Shown: piece after piece, positions 36,223-44,432 of the stretch
Numbering within the stretch: the stretch's first letter is position 1
Layout of the letters: each line of letters begins with the position of its first letter
NCBI RefSeq assembly: GCF_028736035.1
Contig: NZ_CP117866.1
Coordinates: 10,085,001 to 10,149,000 of the forward strand
DNA from: Streptomyces sp. T12
Lineage (GTDB): Bacteria; Actinomycetota; Actinomycetes; Streptomycetales; Streptomycetaceae
Direction: 5' to 3'
Length of the DNA: 64,000 bases
The notes under the pieces: generated by a model
Told to the model about the DNA's origin: nothing
Databases searched by the model: none
What the model saw: the letters and a program-made list of their open reading frames with translations, nothing else
Position numbers and translations under genes: made by a program

Positions 36223-36541
36223 GAGCTACGAGCTTCCGGGCGGGGACGAGGGGGCAGCGGCTGTGGCCGTTCTTGGCCAGCGGTTGTCGCGAGGGAGTCG
36301 GGGCTGGCCGCCAGGGCGGTGCGCCGGGCAGCGAGGGAGCGAACGTGTTCTTCCAGAGCCCCGGCGACATGCAGGGCGAGCACGTCCGTCGTTGTGCGGG
36401 TGACGAGGTTCGGGCCAAGGGCCGGGAGACTGCGCGCGCCGTTGGGACGCGGTGCGAGGGCCGGACCGCGAGCGCGGTAGTGAGGTGACGCGCTGGGATG
36501 AAGCCGACCCCGACGGTCTCGTGAGTCGCGACCGCGCTCAC
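36223..36541 (-). pseudogene. Coupled ORF with a likely frameshift upstream of the T4CP gene
   Basis: GTG 36541 overlaps the stop of the next upstream gene (GTGA). It reads VSAVATHETVGVGFIPARHL, and near 36440 sensible coding moves one base to a frame reading SLPALGPNLVTRTTTDVLAL and HVAGALEEHVRSLAARRTAL. Together they give a roughly 100-residue helical protein. Either a broken gene or an indel error; unknown family. Confidence 0.4.
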
Positions 36542-37113
36542 GTTCGTGCCGACGCCCGCCGACCAGGCGAGGTCGAGGCTGCGGTCGGCATGGGGGCCAG
36601 GGGTGAGGGGGCTGTGCGGGCTGCCTTGTGGATCTCGCGGAGTGACTTGCCGTGGGTGGCCCAGTCGTCGAGGTAGCTCCACGACTCGGCGTGGTGTTCG
36701 GCGAGGGCGTCGTCGTAGGCCGGGGTACCGGGCTTGGCGGTGGCGGGGAGGGCATCTCGTGTGGCCAGCCATTGCTCGTGCAGTTCGTCGAGCCGGTCGA
36801 GGGCGGCCTGCAGGACGCCCAACTGGTAGACCCAGCGGCTCTGCATGGTGTTCGCCGGCAGGCGGCCCAGTTGCGTCTCGGCTGTGGCCAGCAGGTGGCG
36901 GGCGCCGTGGCGGAGTGGCTCGAACGCGGTGTGGGTGTCGGCGTCGCGCTGGCTGGCCCGCAGGCCGTAGGTGTGGTCGTCGTAGGGCCAGCCGTCGAGG
37001 TCGGTGTGCTCGTCGGAGTAGGCGTCCCAGGCGTCGAGGATCTTCTTGCTGTCCCGCACGTAGCGGTCGAGGTGGCGGAGGAACGCGCGGTGTGCGCGGT
37101 GATCGGCGGAAAT
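36538..37113 (-). CDS. Hypothetical helical protein, about 191 aa
   Basis: AGGA lies nine bases before ATT 37113, giving ISADHRAHRAFLRHLDRYVR; there is no closer ATG, GTG or TTG that keeps this region. The protein is a helical bundle (LLATAETQLGRLPANTM, YQLGVLQAALDRLDELHEQW) with a conserved-looking WSYLDDWATHGKSLREI segment. It resembles other small helical proteins of Streptomyces conjugative regions. The start codon is uncertain. Confidence 0.6.
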   Translation of the reverse strand: MSADHRAHRAFLRHLDRYVRDSKKILDAWDAYSDEHTDLDGWPYDDHTYGLRASQRDADTHTAFEPLRHGARHLLATAETQLGRLPANTMQSRWVYQLGVLQAALDRLDELHEQWLATRDALPATAKPGTPAYDDALAEHHAESWSYLDDWATHGKSLREIHKAARTAPSPLAPMPTAASTSPGRRASART

Positions 37114-37132
37114 GGCGAGGGGTCCTGTCGGT

Positions 37133-37978
37133 TCAGCGGTGGGCGGCCGGCTGCGCGGTGCTGGCGTTCGCCGGGGTCGTCGCGGGTTTCGTCTGCTGTC
37201 GGCGGGCGGCGCGTGCCTGGGCACGCAGTGCCTTGATGCGGGTGGTGTGCGCGTCGACCGTGTGCTGCGGAGTGAAAGGGCTGGACCTCTGCATGACGCC
37301 GTAACGGGCGGTGCGGTCGAACATGCCGCGCTGCACCGGTGCCGGGTCCGTGAGCGCGGCGACGAAGGCGGTCACGAGGTGCTCGGGCGTGTGGCTGCTG
37401 AAGGCGGCGTGCCACAGGTGGGTGCCAGAGCTGACGCCGTCGAGGCGGTCGCGGACGTCGATGTGCCAAGTGACGGACACCTGTTCGCGCCAGGGCACCG
37501 TGCCCGAGCCGTTCCCAGGCAGGCGCTCCACCCTGCACCCCGGCGGATCGCTGTACGCGATCCCGCGGCCGTCGATGAGCCATCCGGCGGCTTCCAGCAC
37601 GGACAGAGGGCTGGTCGGCTCGGCGGGCGCGCCAGCGACGAGGGCGTCGGTGAGGCCGGCGAGGACTTCGGCGGGCACGAGTTCGCCGAACTCGGCGTAC
37701 CAGCCGGGCTGGGTGTCGGCGGGTTCGGCCCGCAGCCGCCACCATGCGGAGGTGGTGGACTGCGGGTCGAACTGCAGGCGGTGGCGCAGGTCGGGGCTGC
37801 GCAGGACGATCTCGGGACTCAACGGGTCGGAGACGGCGCTCCATCCGGCGGCGGCCAGGCCGTGGGTGACGTGGCGGGCGTCTCCGGGGCCGGCGAGGTG
37901 GCGGGGGCTGGTGTCGAACGGGATCTGCGTGGCGTGTGTGTCGGCGAACGCGGCGAGCTGCCGTTCGCTCAGCGGCAT
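37133..37978 (-). CDS. DUF317 protein, 281 aa
   Basis: Two DUF317-type domains are recognisable: residues about 23-110 (SPRHLAGPGDARHVTHGLAA, then GWSAVSDPLSPEIVLRSPD and WYAEFGELVPAEVLAGLTDA) and about 118-215 (WHIDVRDRLDG, then HLWHAAFSSHTPEHLVTAF). DUF317 is almost confined to Streptomyces plasmids and conjugative elements; its function is unknown. The basic C-terminal tail may bind nucleic acid. Its ATG overlaps the stop of the next upstream gene (TGATG). Confidence 0.88.
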   Translation of the reverse strand: MPLSERQLAAFADTHATQIPFDTSPRHLAGPGDARHVTHGLAAAGWSAVSDPLSPEIVLRSPDLRHRLQFDPQSTTSAWWRLRAEPADTQPGWYAEFGELVPAEVLAGLTDALVAGAPAEPTSPLSVLEAAGWLIDGRGIAYSDPPGCRVERLPGNGSGTVPWREQVSVTWHIDVRDRLDGVSSGTHLWHAAFSSHTPEHLVTAFVAALTDPAPVQRGMFDRTARYGVMQRSSPFTPQHTVDAHTTRIKALRAQARAARRQQTKPATTPANASTAQPAAHR

Positions 37979-38325
37979 CAGTCGCCCGCCGGCTCGCGCG
38001 GGCCGGCACTGTCGTGCAGGTGGCGGAGATCGTCTAGCACGTAGTGGAGCGTGTGCTGGTCGGCCTGTTCCCACGCGGCCGTGCGCAACTCGGTGATCAG
38101 AAGGTCGACTTGTGCGGTGCGCGGGATGTCCGCGTGGTCCTGCAGGGCTCGGGCGAGGGCGCGCAGGGTGTCGGCGAGTTGGACGGGCAGGCCCGTGTAC
38201 TCGTCGAGGAGGGGCTCGACGAGGGCCAGGGCCTCTGCGGGGTCGGGATTCTCGCGCAGGTAGCAGGTGAGGTCCGACAGGGTTTCGGTCGCTGCGTGGA
38301 TGGCGTCCGGGGTGAGTGCGGGCAT
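37978..38325 (-). CDS. Small helical protein, 115 aa
   Basis: Entirely alpha-helical by sequence (IHAATETLSDLTCYLREN, then LADTLRALARALQDH and VDLLITELRTAAWEQADQHT). It is coupled to the DUF317 gene downstream. Similar in style to the other short helical proteins here (39154-39537, 52015-52467), but no family name is known to me. Confidence 0.65.
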   Translation of the reverse strand: MPALTPDAIHAATETLSDLTCYLRENPDPAEALALVEPLLDEYTGLPVQLADTLRALARALQDHADIPRTAQVDLLITELRTAAWEQADQHTLHYVLDDLRHLHDSAGPREPAGD

Positions 38326-38353
38326 CGGGCTCCTTGGGACGGGGACGTCGGGG

Positions 38354-39157
38354 TCAGCGGCGGGTCCGCGCGCGGCCAGCCGGAGTGCGGGGACGGGCGG
38401 TGGTGCGTGGCCGGGTGCTTTGGGCGCTGTTGCGGGCCCAGCTGGCGGCGCGGGCGGCCGTGATCCGGGCCTGCTGCCAGGCGCGGAGCTGGGAGAGCGT
38501 GACGGAGACCGACCAGGTGCGGATCTGCGCGCTGTGCGGGACGCGTCCGCGCGGGCGCATCACGGGATCCGGGCTGGCGAGTTCGGTGGAGAAGGCTTGC
38601 ACCAGGTGCATGGGCATGTTCGGCGTGAAGTTGGCCGTCCAGCCGTTGCCCTGCTTGTCCTTCGCTCCGGTCCACCACGTCGCCGTGCCGTCGGGGCTGT
38701 GGCGGTACTGCATCCACGCGGTGCCGTCCGGGTTGGTCGCTGTGTAGTGCTTGCCCTCGAACCGGGTGTGCCAGTTCTGTTCCTGCAACGGCTCCCAGAC
38801 GTTGGGAGCGTGGGCGGAGCGGGGACGGGTGAGGGCGTCGGTCACGCCGGCGACGATCTCCACCGGGGTCTGCTGGCCCAGGTGCGCCGACCAACCGCCG
38901 TTCAGGCCGTCCGCTTGGCCGTGGATGGTCCACCCGCCGGGAAGGACGTAGGGGTCGTAGGCGACACGGAGGGTGCGGTCCGGGCTCTCCATGAGCAGAG
39001 GGCCGCCCGTCTTGGACTTGTCCCGCCATCCCGAGGCGCGCAGGAACTCTGAGACGTGCCGGACGTCACCGCCGCCGGCGAGGGCGCGCGGCTGGACGAG
39101 GTAGTGCTGCTCGGCCTGCTCGCCGGGGCCCCAGCCCTGCCATTGCTTCTTCTTCAC
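38354..39157 (-). CDS. DUF317 protein, 267 aa
   Basis: GTG 39157 overlaps the upstream stop (GTGA). It reads VKKKQWQGWGPGEQAEQHYL, then the DUF317 core YLVQPRALAGGGDVRHVSEF and TLRVAYDPYVLPGGWTIHGQ, with a second related half (NWHTRFEGKHYTATNPDGTA, then NMPMHLVQAFSTELA). The Arg-rich tail again suggests nucleic-acid binding. It is a diverged paralogue of the 37133-37978 gene in the same operon. Confidence 0.82.
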   Translation of the reverse strand: MKKKQWQGWGPGEQAEQHYLVQPRALAGGGDVRHVSEFLRASGWRDKSKTGGPLLMESPDRTLRVAYDPYVLPGGWTIHGQADGLNGGWSAHLGQQTPVEIVAGVTDALTRPRSAHAPNVWEPLQEQNWHTRFEGKHYTATNPDGTAWMQYRHSPDGTATWWTGAKDKQGNGWTANFTPNMPMHLVQAFSTELASPDPVMRPRGRVPHSAQIRTWSVSVTLSQLRAWQQARITAARAASWARNSAQSTRPRTTARPRTPAGRARTRR

Positions 39158-39537
39158 CGGTGCCGCCGGGCGATGAGCGGTGCGGGTGCCGGGGGCTTCG
39201 CCGCGGTGGTGGCGGGCTGGGTGCCGACGTGCTGCAGGGTGTCTTTGTGTTCGTCCAGGTCGAGGGTGATGTCGTGCAGTCTGTTCGAGGCGCGGCCCAG
39301 GGCGAGCCATACCTCTGCGGGGAGGGTGCCTCGTTCGGCCTGGTCCTTGGCGAACACGCTGCCGGTGGCGACGAGGTGGGTGATGCCACCGAGGACTCCG
39401 GTGTCCGGGTCGAGAACGTGGGCGATGACCTGCGCGGCCTGGGGAGGGGGGAGTTGCGAGAGGTGGTCGGCGAGCTGGTCGAGCTGGCGGGTGATCTCGT
39501 CGGCCAGCCTTGCCGGGTAGGGGGCGGGGTGGGACAT
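39154..39537 (-). CDS. Small helical protein, 127 aa
   Basis: AGGAGC lies just upstream of ATG 39537. Helical (RLADEITRQLDQLADHLSQL, then IAHVLDPDTGVLGGITHLV and LGRASNRLHDITLDLDEH). The 'VLDPDTG.L' turn is shared with the proteins at 52015-52467 and 55352-56260, so it is probably a distant member of the same helical family. Coupled to the DUF317 gene downstream. Confidence 0.65.
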   Translation of the reverse strand: MSHPAPYPARLADEITRQLDQLADHLSQLPPPQAAQVIAHVLDPDTGVLGGITHLVATGSVFAKDQAERGTLPAEVWLALGRASNRLHDITLDLDEHKDTLQHVGTQPATTAAKPPAPAPLIARRHR

Positions 39538-39563
39538 GCTCCTCCGGGTCAGAGGGGGGACGG

Positions 39564-39725
39564 TCAGTGGTGGTGGCGGTTGCCGATGCGCAGCGTCTCG
39601 GCGAGGACGGCCTCCGGGCGGGCGCCCGCCAGCGGGGACGCGCGGTCGGGGTCGGTCGGGATACAGGCGCGCAGGTAGCGGCGGAACAGAGCCGTGGCGA
39701 GTCGGGGCTTGAGCCGATGGCTGAT
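39564..39725 (-). CDS. Possible small ORF, about 53 aa
   Basis: The frame ending at 39564 reads HRLKPRLATALFRRYLRACI and then EAVLAETLRIGNRHHH, which looks like real coding. No normal start codon is in a good place; ATC 39725 is the most upstream likely position. Low confidence. Confidence 0.3.
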   Translation of the reverse strand: MSHRLKPRLATALFRRYLRACIPTDPDRASPLAGARPEAVLAETLRIGNRHHH

Positions 39726-39773
39726 GGGTGGGGGTGTGCGGGGTACTACGGGTCTCTCCGGTCGGGTCGGGTG

Positions 39774-39804
39774 GGGCGGCCCCGGAGATGTGCCGGGGCC
39801 GCCC
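39774..39804 (-). terminator. Strong hairpin, probable transcription terminator
   Basis: GGGCGGCCCCGG and its exact reverse complement are separated by seven bases (AGATGTG), a 12-bp G/C stem. It lies directly after the stop of the frameshifted gene at 39813-40219, on the leftward transcript. No T run follows, as is usual in Streptomyces. Confidence 0.7.
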
Positions 39805-39812
39805 GGTGGGTT

Positions 39813-40219
39813 TTACGGGGTGTGCCGGGCTTGTGCGAGGCGCGAGGGGGAACGGGCCGGTGCCGGGTGCTGCGTGGCGGGGCTGGCCGCACGGGCACGG
39901 ATGTCGCGCACGGCCTGCTGGTAGGCGGCTTTGTCGAACACGTCGGTCGCGCAGCTGACCTCGTACCCGGCCAGGAGCAAGGCGGGGATGGCACGGGTCG
40001 CTAGGCGTTTCTGCTCGTCGGCACAGAGGCGTTCGGGCACGGTGTGCCAGATGTAGATCGGCGCGCCCGCGGGGTATTCGTGGCGTTCCAGCCCAGCTGG
40101 TCCAGCAGGTCGTGGAGCTTTGCGGGGGCGCCGGTCGGGGTGTCGGCGTGGATGGTGGTCGTCAGGGCCTTGATGTAGATCTCGACGTCCGTGCCGTATT
40201 CGTCGGCCAGGTTGGCCAT
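39813..40219 (-). pseudogene. Frameshifted 'GF/YHRLP' module protein
   Basis: From ATG 40219 it reads MANLADEYGTDVEIYIKALT and LHDLLDQLGW. Sensible coding then moves by one base near 40075 to a frame reading ERHEYPAGAPIYIWHTVPER, RLATRAIPALLLAGYEV and VFDKAAYQQAVRDI. The joined protein is a good match to the module in 41660-42355 (GF, YHRLP, RLA..A...L, Y.V..D..FD). One base appears to be missing; real loss or assembly error. Confidence 0.55.
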
Positions 40220-40235
40220 GAAGGTCTCTCCGGGG

Positions 40236-40881
40236 TCAACGGCAGCGGGTGGCCGGGGGCTGGTCGGGGCTCGGCGGTGGTGCAGGGGTCGGCTGTTGCG
40301 GAGCGCGGGCGGCATGGTTGCGGGCACGAAGGATGGCGTGGGCGGCCCTGTTCAAGGAGCTGGCGGTGTCCCCGAGCCGTGCGAGGGGTTCGGGTTCCCC
40401 GCCGGGGGCGGCGCTCTGAAGGTCACTGGCGGCGATCCAGGCCCGGACGACCACCTCCCTGGTGAGGGGCAGCAGCCCGTCAACCGGTGCGGCGATCTCG
40501 GACAGGACCTCGGCCACCTCACTGCTGGTCTCGGCCACCCCGGCCCGCTCGGCGAGCCGGGTGAGGTAGCGCCGGGCCGCATCACGTTCGCTCTCCGGTG
40601 TGGCCAGCATGTTCAGGGCGGGGTCGAGGTGGACGCTGTCACCGGACGAGCAACGTGTGCGCGGCGGTGGTCGCTGCGAGGCGCTGTTGCTCGACGGGCA
40701 GGCCGTGGGGAAGCCGGTGGTAGTCCCCGCGAGGTCCGGGAGCGGGGAGGAAGCCCCCGGTCCGCTGGAGGATGCCCGCCGCCTTCTCGGTGCCGCCGAG
40801 GGCGACGACCACGTCGGTGCGGGGGTCCTTGGCGATGGTGACGTACTCCAGCACCCTGAAGTCGGGCTCCGTCTGCTTCAT
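40236..40881 (-). pseudogene. Frameshifted paralogue of the 41660-42355 protein
   Basis: The first frame (ATG 40881) reads MKQTEPDFRVLEYVTIAKDP, then ILQRTGGF, DYHRLPHGLPVEQQRLAATT. At about 40642 it meets a stop while the neighbouring frame continues with GDSVHLDPALNML and a helical domain (LTRLAERAGVAETSSEVAEV, then HAILRARN). The two parts line up in order with the intact gene at 41660-42355, so this is one gene with one extra base (or two missing). The first ATG is coupled to the upstream stop (ATGA). Confidence 0.6.
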
Positions 40882-41636
40882 CGAGCCCTGGCGGTCGGCG
40901 TACGGCTGCCGGCCGGGACCGGTGGCATGGAGGCTGGGGCGGAGGTGGGCGCGGTTCGGCCTGCGGGGTGCTGGAGGGCGGTGCCGATGCCGAGGGCGTC
41001 GAGTTGCGGGCCGATCTCGCGCAGGGCGCGGGCCTGGGCCTGGGTGTCGTCGCCGCTCAGGCGGTGGATGCCGCTCTGCGGGTCCGGGACGAAGCCGATG
41101 GCCACGAGGACGGCGCCGACCCGGTCGTCGGCGGGGGCGGTGGCGACGCTGCCATCGTCCTGCCAGGTCAGGACGAGCCGGTCCGTCTGGGAGGGCTGGA
41201 TGCCGCCCAGGGCGTTGCGCCGGGCCTGGGCGAGCGCGCTGTCGTAGCGGGCGAGCAGGTCGCCGGAGATCTGCTCGGCGCTCAGGAACGGATCGTCCGA
41301 TAGGGCGATGCCGTTGGGTTCGGGGACGGCGCGGTATGCCTCGTCGGGCAGGGCGCGGGGGGCGACGGCGGCGATGAGGAAGCCGTCGCGTGCGTCGTGC
41401 CGGTCCAGGACGACGAGCTGGGCGCCGTCCGGGCGGCTCAGGACGGCGGCCTGCTGCAGCGGCTGCTCGGCGAGCATGGCGGCAACCAGGTCCAGGTCCC
41501 AGATGCGGTCAGCGAGTTCGGCGAGGTCGTCCTTGGCGTCGGCCGGCAGGTGGGAGCTGGTCCAGGTGTCGGGGAGTTCGCCGGCGAGGACGTCGGCGTA
41601 GGAGGCGAGGCGCTCGGAGGTGTCGTGGTCGTGCAT
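40878..41636 (-). CDS. Two-module protein of the conjugation cluster, 252 aa
   Basis: ATG 41636. Residues about 8-145 form a module seen elsewhere in this window: YADVLAGELPDTWTSSHLP, then IWDLDLVAAML, AAVLSRPDGAQLVVLDRHD and EPNGIALSDDP, ending LLARYDSALAQAR. The C-terminal part (about 160-225) carries a 'GF' module (VGAVLVAIGFVPDPQSGIHR). The first module matches a widespread, unnamed family in Streptomyces conjugative elements and recurs at 49947-51113 and, truncated, at 55139-55324. Confidence 0.68.
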   Translation of the reverse strand: MHDHDTSERLASYADVLAGELPDTWTSSHLPADAKDDLAELADRIWDLDLVAAMLAEQPLQQAAVLSRPDGAQLVVLDRHDARDGFLIAAVAPRALPDEAYRAVPEPNGIALSDDPFLSAEQISGDLLARYDSALAQARRNALGGIQPSQTDRLVLTWQDDGSVATAPADDRVGAVLVAIGFVPDPQSGIHRLSGDDTQAQARALREIGPQLDALGIGTALQHPAGRTAPTSAPASMPPVPAGSRTPTARAR

Positions 41637-41659
41637 GGTGTCCTTGGGCGAGTTGAGGG

Positions 41660-42355
41660 TCAGCGGCGCAGTCCGGCGGCCACCGGGGGCGGCGGAGCCG
41701 GGAGCGTGCGCGGCGGGGGCGGGCAGGCGCACATGGCGGAGCGTTCGCGTTCGGTGGCGGGGACCTCCGCGGTGCAGGTGCTGCGGCCGGGGTGCGGGGC
41801 GTGCCGGTCGGCGAGTGTGTTGCGGGTGTGGGCGAGGTCGGTGCGCAGGATGTGGAGGTGCTCGTCGGCGAGGTAGCGCAGCCGCCGGGCGGTGTAGGGG
41901 TCGGCCGTCTGGCCGAGCCCCTCGTGGAAGTCGGCGGTGGCGGTGAGGACTTCCTCCAGCGCGGCGAAGATGCCGTCGTGGGCGGCGGTCAGTTCGGTCA
42001 GCGCGTCGGCGACCTCGTCGCTCGTGGTGGCTTCACGGATCCGTTCGGCGAGGTGGGCGACAGACGCGCCGAGCGGCAGGTAGTGGGCCTCGCGCGTCTC
42101 GGTGTCGAAGGCGTCGTCGGCGTCGACGTGGTAGTTCACGGCGCGCAGCCGGGCCACGGCCTGGGTGGCGAGACGTTTCTCCTCGGCGTCATCGAGACCT
42201 GTGGGCAGGCGGTGATAGGTCTCGTGGAGGCGGACGACGGGGACGAAGCCGCTGCGCTCAAGGATGCTGTGGGCTTCCGGGTCGCCGCCGCCGGCGAGGA
42301 CCTCGTTGGAGTCGAGGTCGCGCCCCAGGGTCAGGAAGCGATCGGCAAGGGCCAA
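41660..42355 (-). CDS. 'GF/YHRLP' module protein with helical domain, 231 aa
   Basis: TTG 42355 follows GTAGGAG. Residues about 10-75 are the reference copy of the module: FLTLGRDLDSNEVLAGGGD, then HSILERSGF, TYHRLPTGLDDAEEKRLAT and NYHVDADDAFDTE. Residues 85-180 are a helical bundle (SVAHLAERIREATTSDEVAD, then LEEVLTATADFHEGLGQ). A paralogue broken by a frameshift lies two genes downstream. Function unknown. Confidence 0.65.
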   Translation of the reverse strand: MALADRFLTLGRDLDSNEVLAGGGDPEAHSILERSGFVPVVRLHETYHRLPTGLDDAEEKRLATQAVARLRAVNYHVDADDAFDTETREAHYLPLGASVAHLAERIREATTSDEVADALTELTAAHDGIFAALEEVLTATADFHEGLGQTADPYTARRLRYLADEHLHILRTDLAHTRNTLADRHAPHPGRSTCTAEVPATERERSAMCACPPPPRTLPAPPPPVAAGLRR

Positions 42356-42368
42356 GAAGAGGGTTCTC

Positions 42369-43211
42369 CTACGGTGATCGGTGAGCGGTGTGCCGGACGG
42401 CGGGCGGTACGGCGGCGCCCCGGGGCTGGACCAGATGCGCGGCGGTGCTGTCCAGGTCCTGCTGGATGGCATGGAGGCGGCGGCCGATCAGCTCCAGGCG
42501 GTGCGCGGCGTTGATCCCGGCGGCGCCGGGCTGGCGGGCGATCCGGTGCGCGGTGTGCTCGACCAGTCCCCGGACCGCGGCCAGCGGGCCGGACTGCTCG
42601 TCGGCAAGCTGCATGAGGACACTCGCCAGTTGGGCCGATGCCGTGGGCGTGCGGATAGTGGGCCGCGCCGTGAGCCCGGTGCATGCGGGGATCAGACGGA
42701 AGTCCTGCTCGATGCGGCGCGCCTCGTCCGCAAGGCGCCGCAGGACGTCGACGGGCGGGGCGTGCCATGCACCGTCGATGTGGATCAGGTTGGCGATCAA
42801 ATCGAGGCGTCCGGACTGGGCCTGAACGGCGATCCAACGGCAGCCGTCCTCCTTGCCCGGAATCTCGATGCCGGCAACGCGGGCTAGCCGGTGGGCAGCT
42901 TCGGCCCACTCGGGGCCGGTCAGCTCCCGGTCGTCCGGGTGAAGCCGGACGTCGAGATGGAGGATCGGCCGCCGGTCGCCGTCCGGACTGGACCCGAACG
43001 GATAGTCCAGATAGGGGTCTTCGAGGTGCTCGGCCCACTCGACGGACGTCCAGGTCCTGTGCTCGTCGTCCGGGGCGAAGTAATCCAATCCCGGCCAGTG
43101 GGCGACGACCGTGTACTCCGTCAGGCCCTCATTGGGCGAGACGGGCCGCCCCAGCGCCTCAGCGAGTGGATCGTGCGGAGTGTGGCTCCGCTCGTGCAGG
43201 CGGGGGATCAT
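42369..43211 (-). CDS. Relaxase/mobilisation-like protein lacking the His cluster
   Basis: 280 residues. The middle (about 65-160) resembles the MobA-type relaxases of Streptomyces: LDVRLHPDDRELTGPEWAEA, ARVAGIEIPGKEDGCRWIAV, and ANLIHIDGAWHAPPVDVLRR before a helical tail. In active relaxases the segment before the last strand carries two or three His (H.H). Here the same place reads GRLDLIANL, so the metal site is missing. It may bind DNA as an accessory mobilisation protein; a catalytic relaxase is not in the window. Confidence 0.6.
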   Translation of the reverse strand: MIPRLHERSHTPHDPLAEALGRPVSPNEGLTEYTVVAHWPGLDYFAPDDEHRTWTSVEWAEHLEDPYLDYPFGSSPDGDRRPILHLDVRLHPDDRELTGPEWAEAAHRLARVAGIEIPGKEDGCRWIAVQAQSGRLDLIANLIHIDGAWHAPPVDVLRRLADEARRIEQDFRLIPACTGLTARPTIRTPTASAQLASVLMQLADEQSGPLAAVRGLVEHTAHRIARQPGAAGINAAHRLELIGRRLHAIQQDLDSTAAHLVQPRGAAVPPAVRHTAHRSP

Positions 43212-43633
43212 CGGCCGCTCCGGATGTCGGCGATGTGCACAAGCTGGTTGAGGGCGGTGGTGGTGTACCAGCCGCAGTCGATCACCTCGTCGCGGTCGGC
43301 GTACCGCGCAAGGAGCGCGTCCTCCATGGCCCGCAGGTAGATCAGGCAGTCCGGGCAGCGGCGCGAGAGGTGCACGAGGTAGCGGGGGTGGGCGGTGACG
43401 TAGGACTGGGCGCCGCCGGTCGCATCACGCAGCCGCCATCCGTCCTCGTCGGTCGGCGTGTGCCAGGACGGCGCGACGACGCGCATCGCGTCTCCCCACA
43501 GTTCCCCGCCGGCCACCCCCCTCAGGACGACGACGGTGTCACCGGCCTGGAAGTGGGCGTGGGTGATGTCGCGGTCGGGGGTGAGCGGGTCGGGTGTCGG
43601 AGCGAACGCCGACGTGGGCGAGGGCTGGGACAT
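43208..43633 (-). CDS. Hypothetical protein with a CPDC motif, 141 aa
   Basis: ATG 43633. The middle has a small beta-rich region resembling an SH3-like fold (GDTVVVLRGVAGGELWGDAM), followed by YLVHLSRRCPDCLIYLRAME. The CPDC pair could bind a metal. Coupled to the relaxase-like gene (ATGA). Family unknown. Confidence 0.6.
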   Translation of the reverse strand: MSQPSPTSAFAPTPDPLTPDRDITHAHFQAGDTVVVLRGVAGGELWGDAMRVVAPSWHTPTDEDGWRLRDATGGAQSYVTAHPRYLVHLSRRCPDCLIYLRAMEDALLARYADRDEVIDCGWYTTTALNQLVHIADIRSGR

Positions 43634-43685
43634 GCGGTTCCTTCCACACGAGACGGGCGGGGTGGGAGGAACAATGGTCCGGAGG

Positions 43686-43710
43686 AACGCCGGTTTGGCT
43701 AACCGGCGTT
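43686..43710 (-). terminator. Perfect 10-bp stem hairpin
   Basis: AACGCCGGTT and AACCGGCGTT flank a five-base loop between the minus-strand genes 43733-44287 and 43208-43633. A likely terminator or attenuator within the leftward cluster, marking a transcription unit boundary. Confidence 0.65.
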
Positions 43711-43732
43711 TCCCGGCTATGTTCCGCCTGCG

Positions 43733-44287
43733 TCAGCGGAACGGGTTCTCCGTCTCGCGGTCCGCCTCGGACGCTGCGTCGAGGAGTTCGACCAGGTCAG
43801 CGCCTTCGGCGTCGCGCTGATCAATCCACCACCCGGCACGAGTGATGGCGCGAGCCTTGTCCTCCAGCTCCGCCCAGTCCGCCTCGTCCCAGGCCCCTTC
43901 GATGACGAGCGCGGTGTGCGCCGCCGTCATCAGCTGGTGGCGGGAGCGCTCGCCCCACTCCAGGGCCTTCACCGGGCCCTCCAACGGCGGCATGTCGAAC
44001 TGCTTCGCCCACGCGACGGCAGCCTCCTGCTCTGCGGCGCGCTTGGCCGCGAGCCACTCCTCCTTGGACTCGGTGTCGGCGTCGCGCGCCGCCTTCCAGC
44101 AGTCGGTGCAGTCCTTCGCCGCGAGCCAGCGGGCGAAACCCGCCCGCTTGTCGGCAGGACGGTCGGAAAGGTCATGAACCACCTGGTGAGAGCATGCGTG
44201 CTCCACGGTCCAATGCGTAGGGACCCCCGGGGAATTCCGTTTGATGGGCGTTACGTTCGAGGTCGGGCTGCTGGTCTGGGGCTTCAA
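43733..44287 (-). CDS. Zinc-finger-like protein of Streptomyces mobile elements, 184 aa
   Basis: TTG 44287 follows AAAGGC. A characteristic N-terminal segment reads VEHACSHQVVHDLSDRPADK, then AGFARWLAAKDCTDCWKA: C-x-H and C-x-x-C placed to bind zinc. The rest is helical with WAKQFDMPPLEGPVKALEWG. This family is very common in Streptomyces plasmids and conjugative elements but has no assigned function. It stands alone between two hairpin-bordered units. Confidence 0.72.
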   Translation of the reverse strand: MKPQTSSPTSNVTPIKRNSPGVPTHWTVEHACSHQVVHDLSDRPADKRAGFARWLAAKDCTDCWKAARDADTESKEEWLAAKRAAEQEAAVAWAKQFDMPPLEGPVKALEWGERSRHQLMTAAHTALVIEGAWDEADWAELEDKARAITRAGWWIDQRDAEGADLVELLDAASEADRETENPFR

Positions 44288-44432
44288 ATCGAGTGCCTTT
44301 CGTTGGCGGTTGGGGTGGTGGCCTGCGTCGTTGCGGAGGTTCGAGCATCAGATGCACGCTTCATGCGGCGGACGGAGGTGGTCTGGAGTGCTTGGCGGTG
44401 GTCTCGGGGACGCTTCCGCCTTCTGCGTCGTC

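Noticed and set aside
39746..39994. ORFs on both strands over the 39774-39804 hairpin
   Set aside because: They are created by the G/C-rich inverted repeat and are shadows of the frameshifted module gene.
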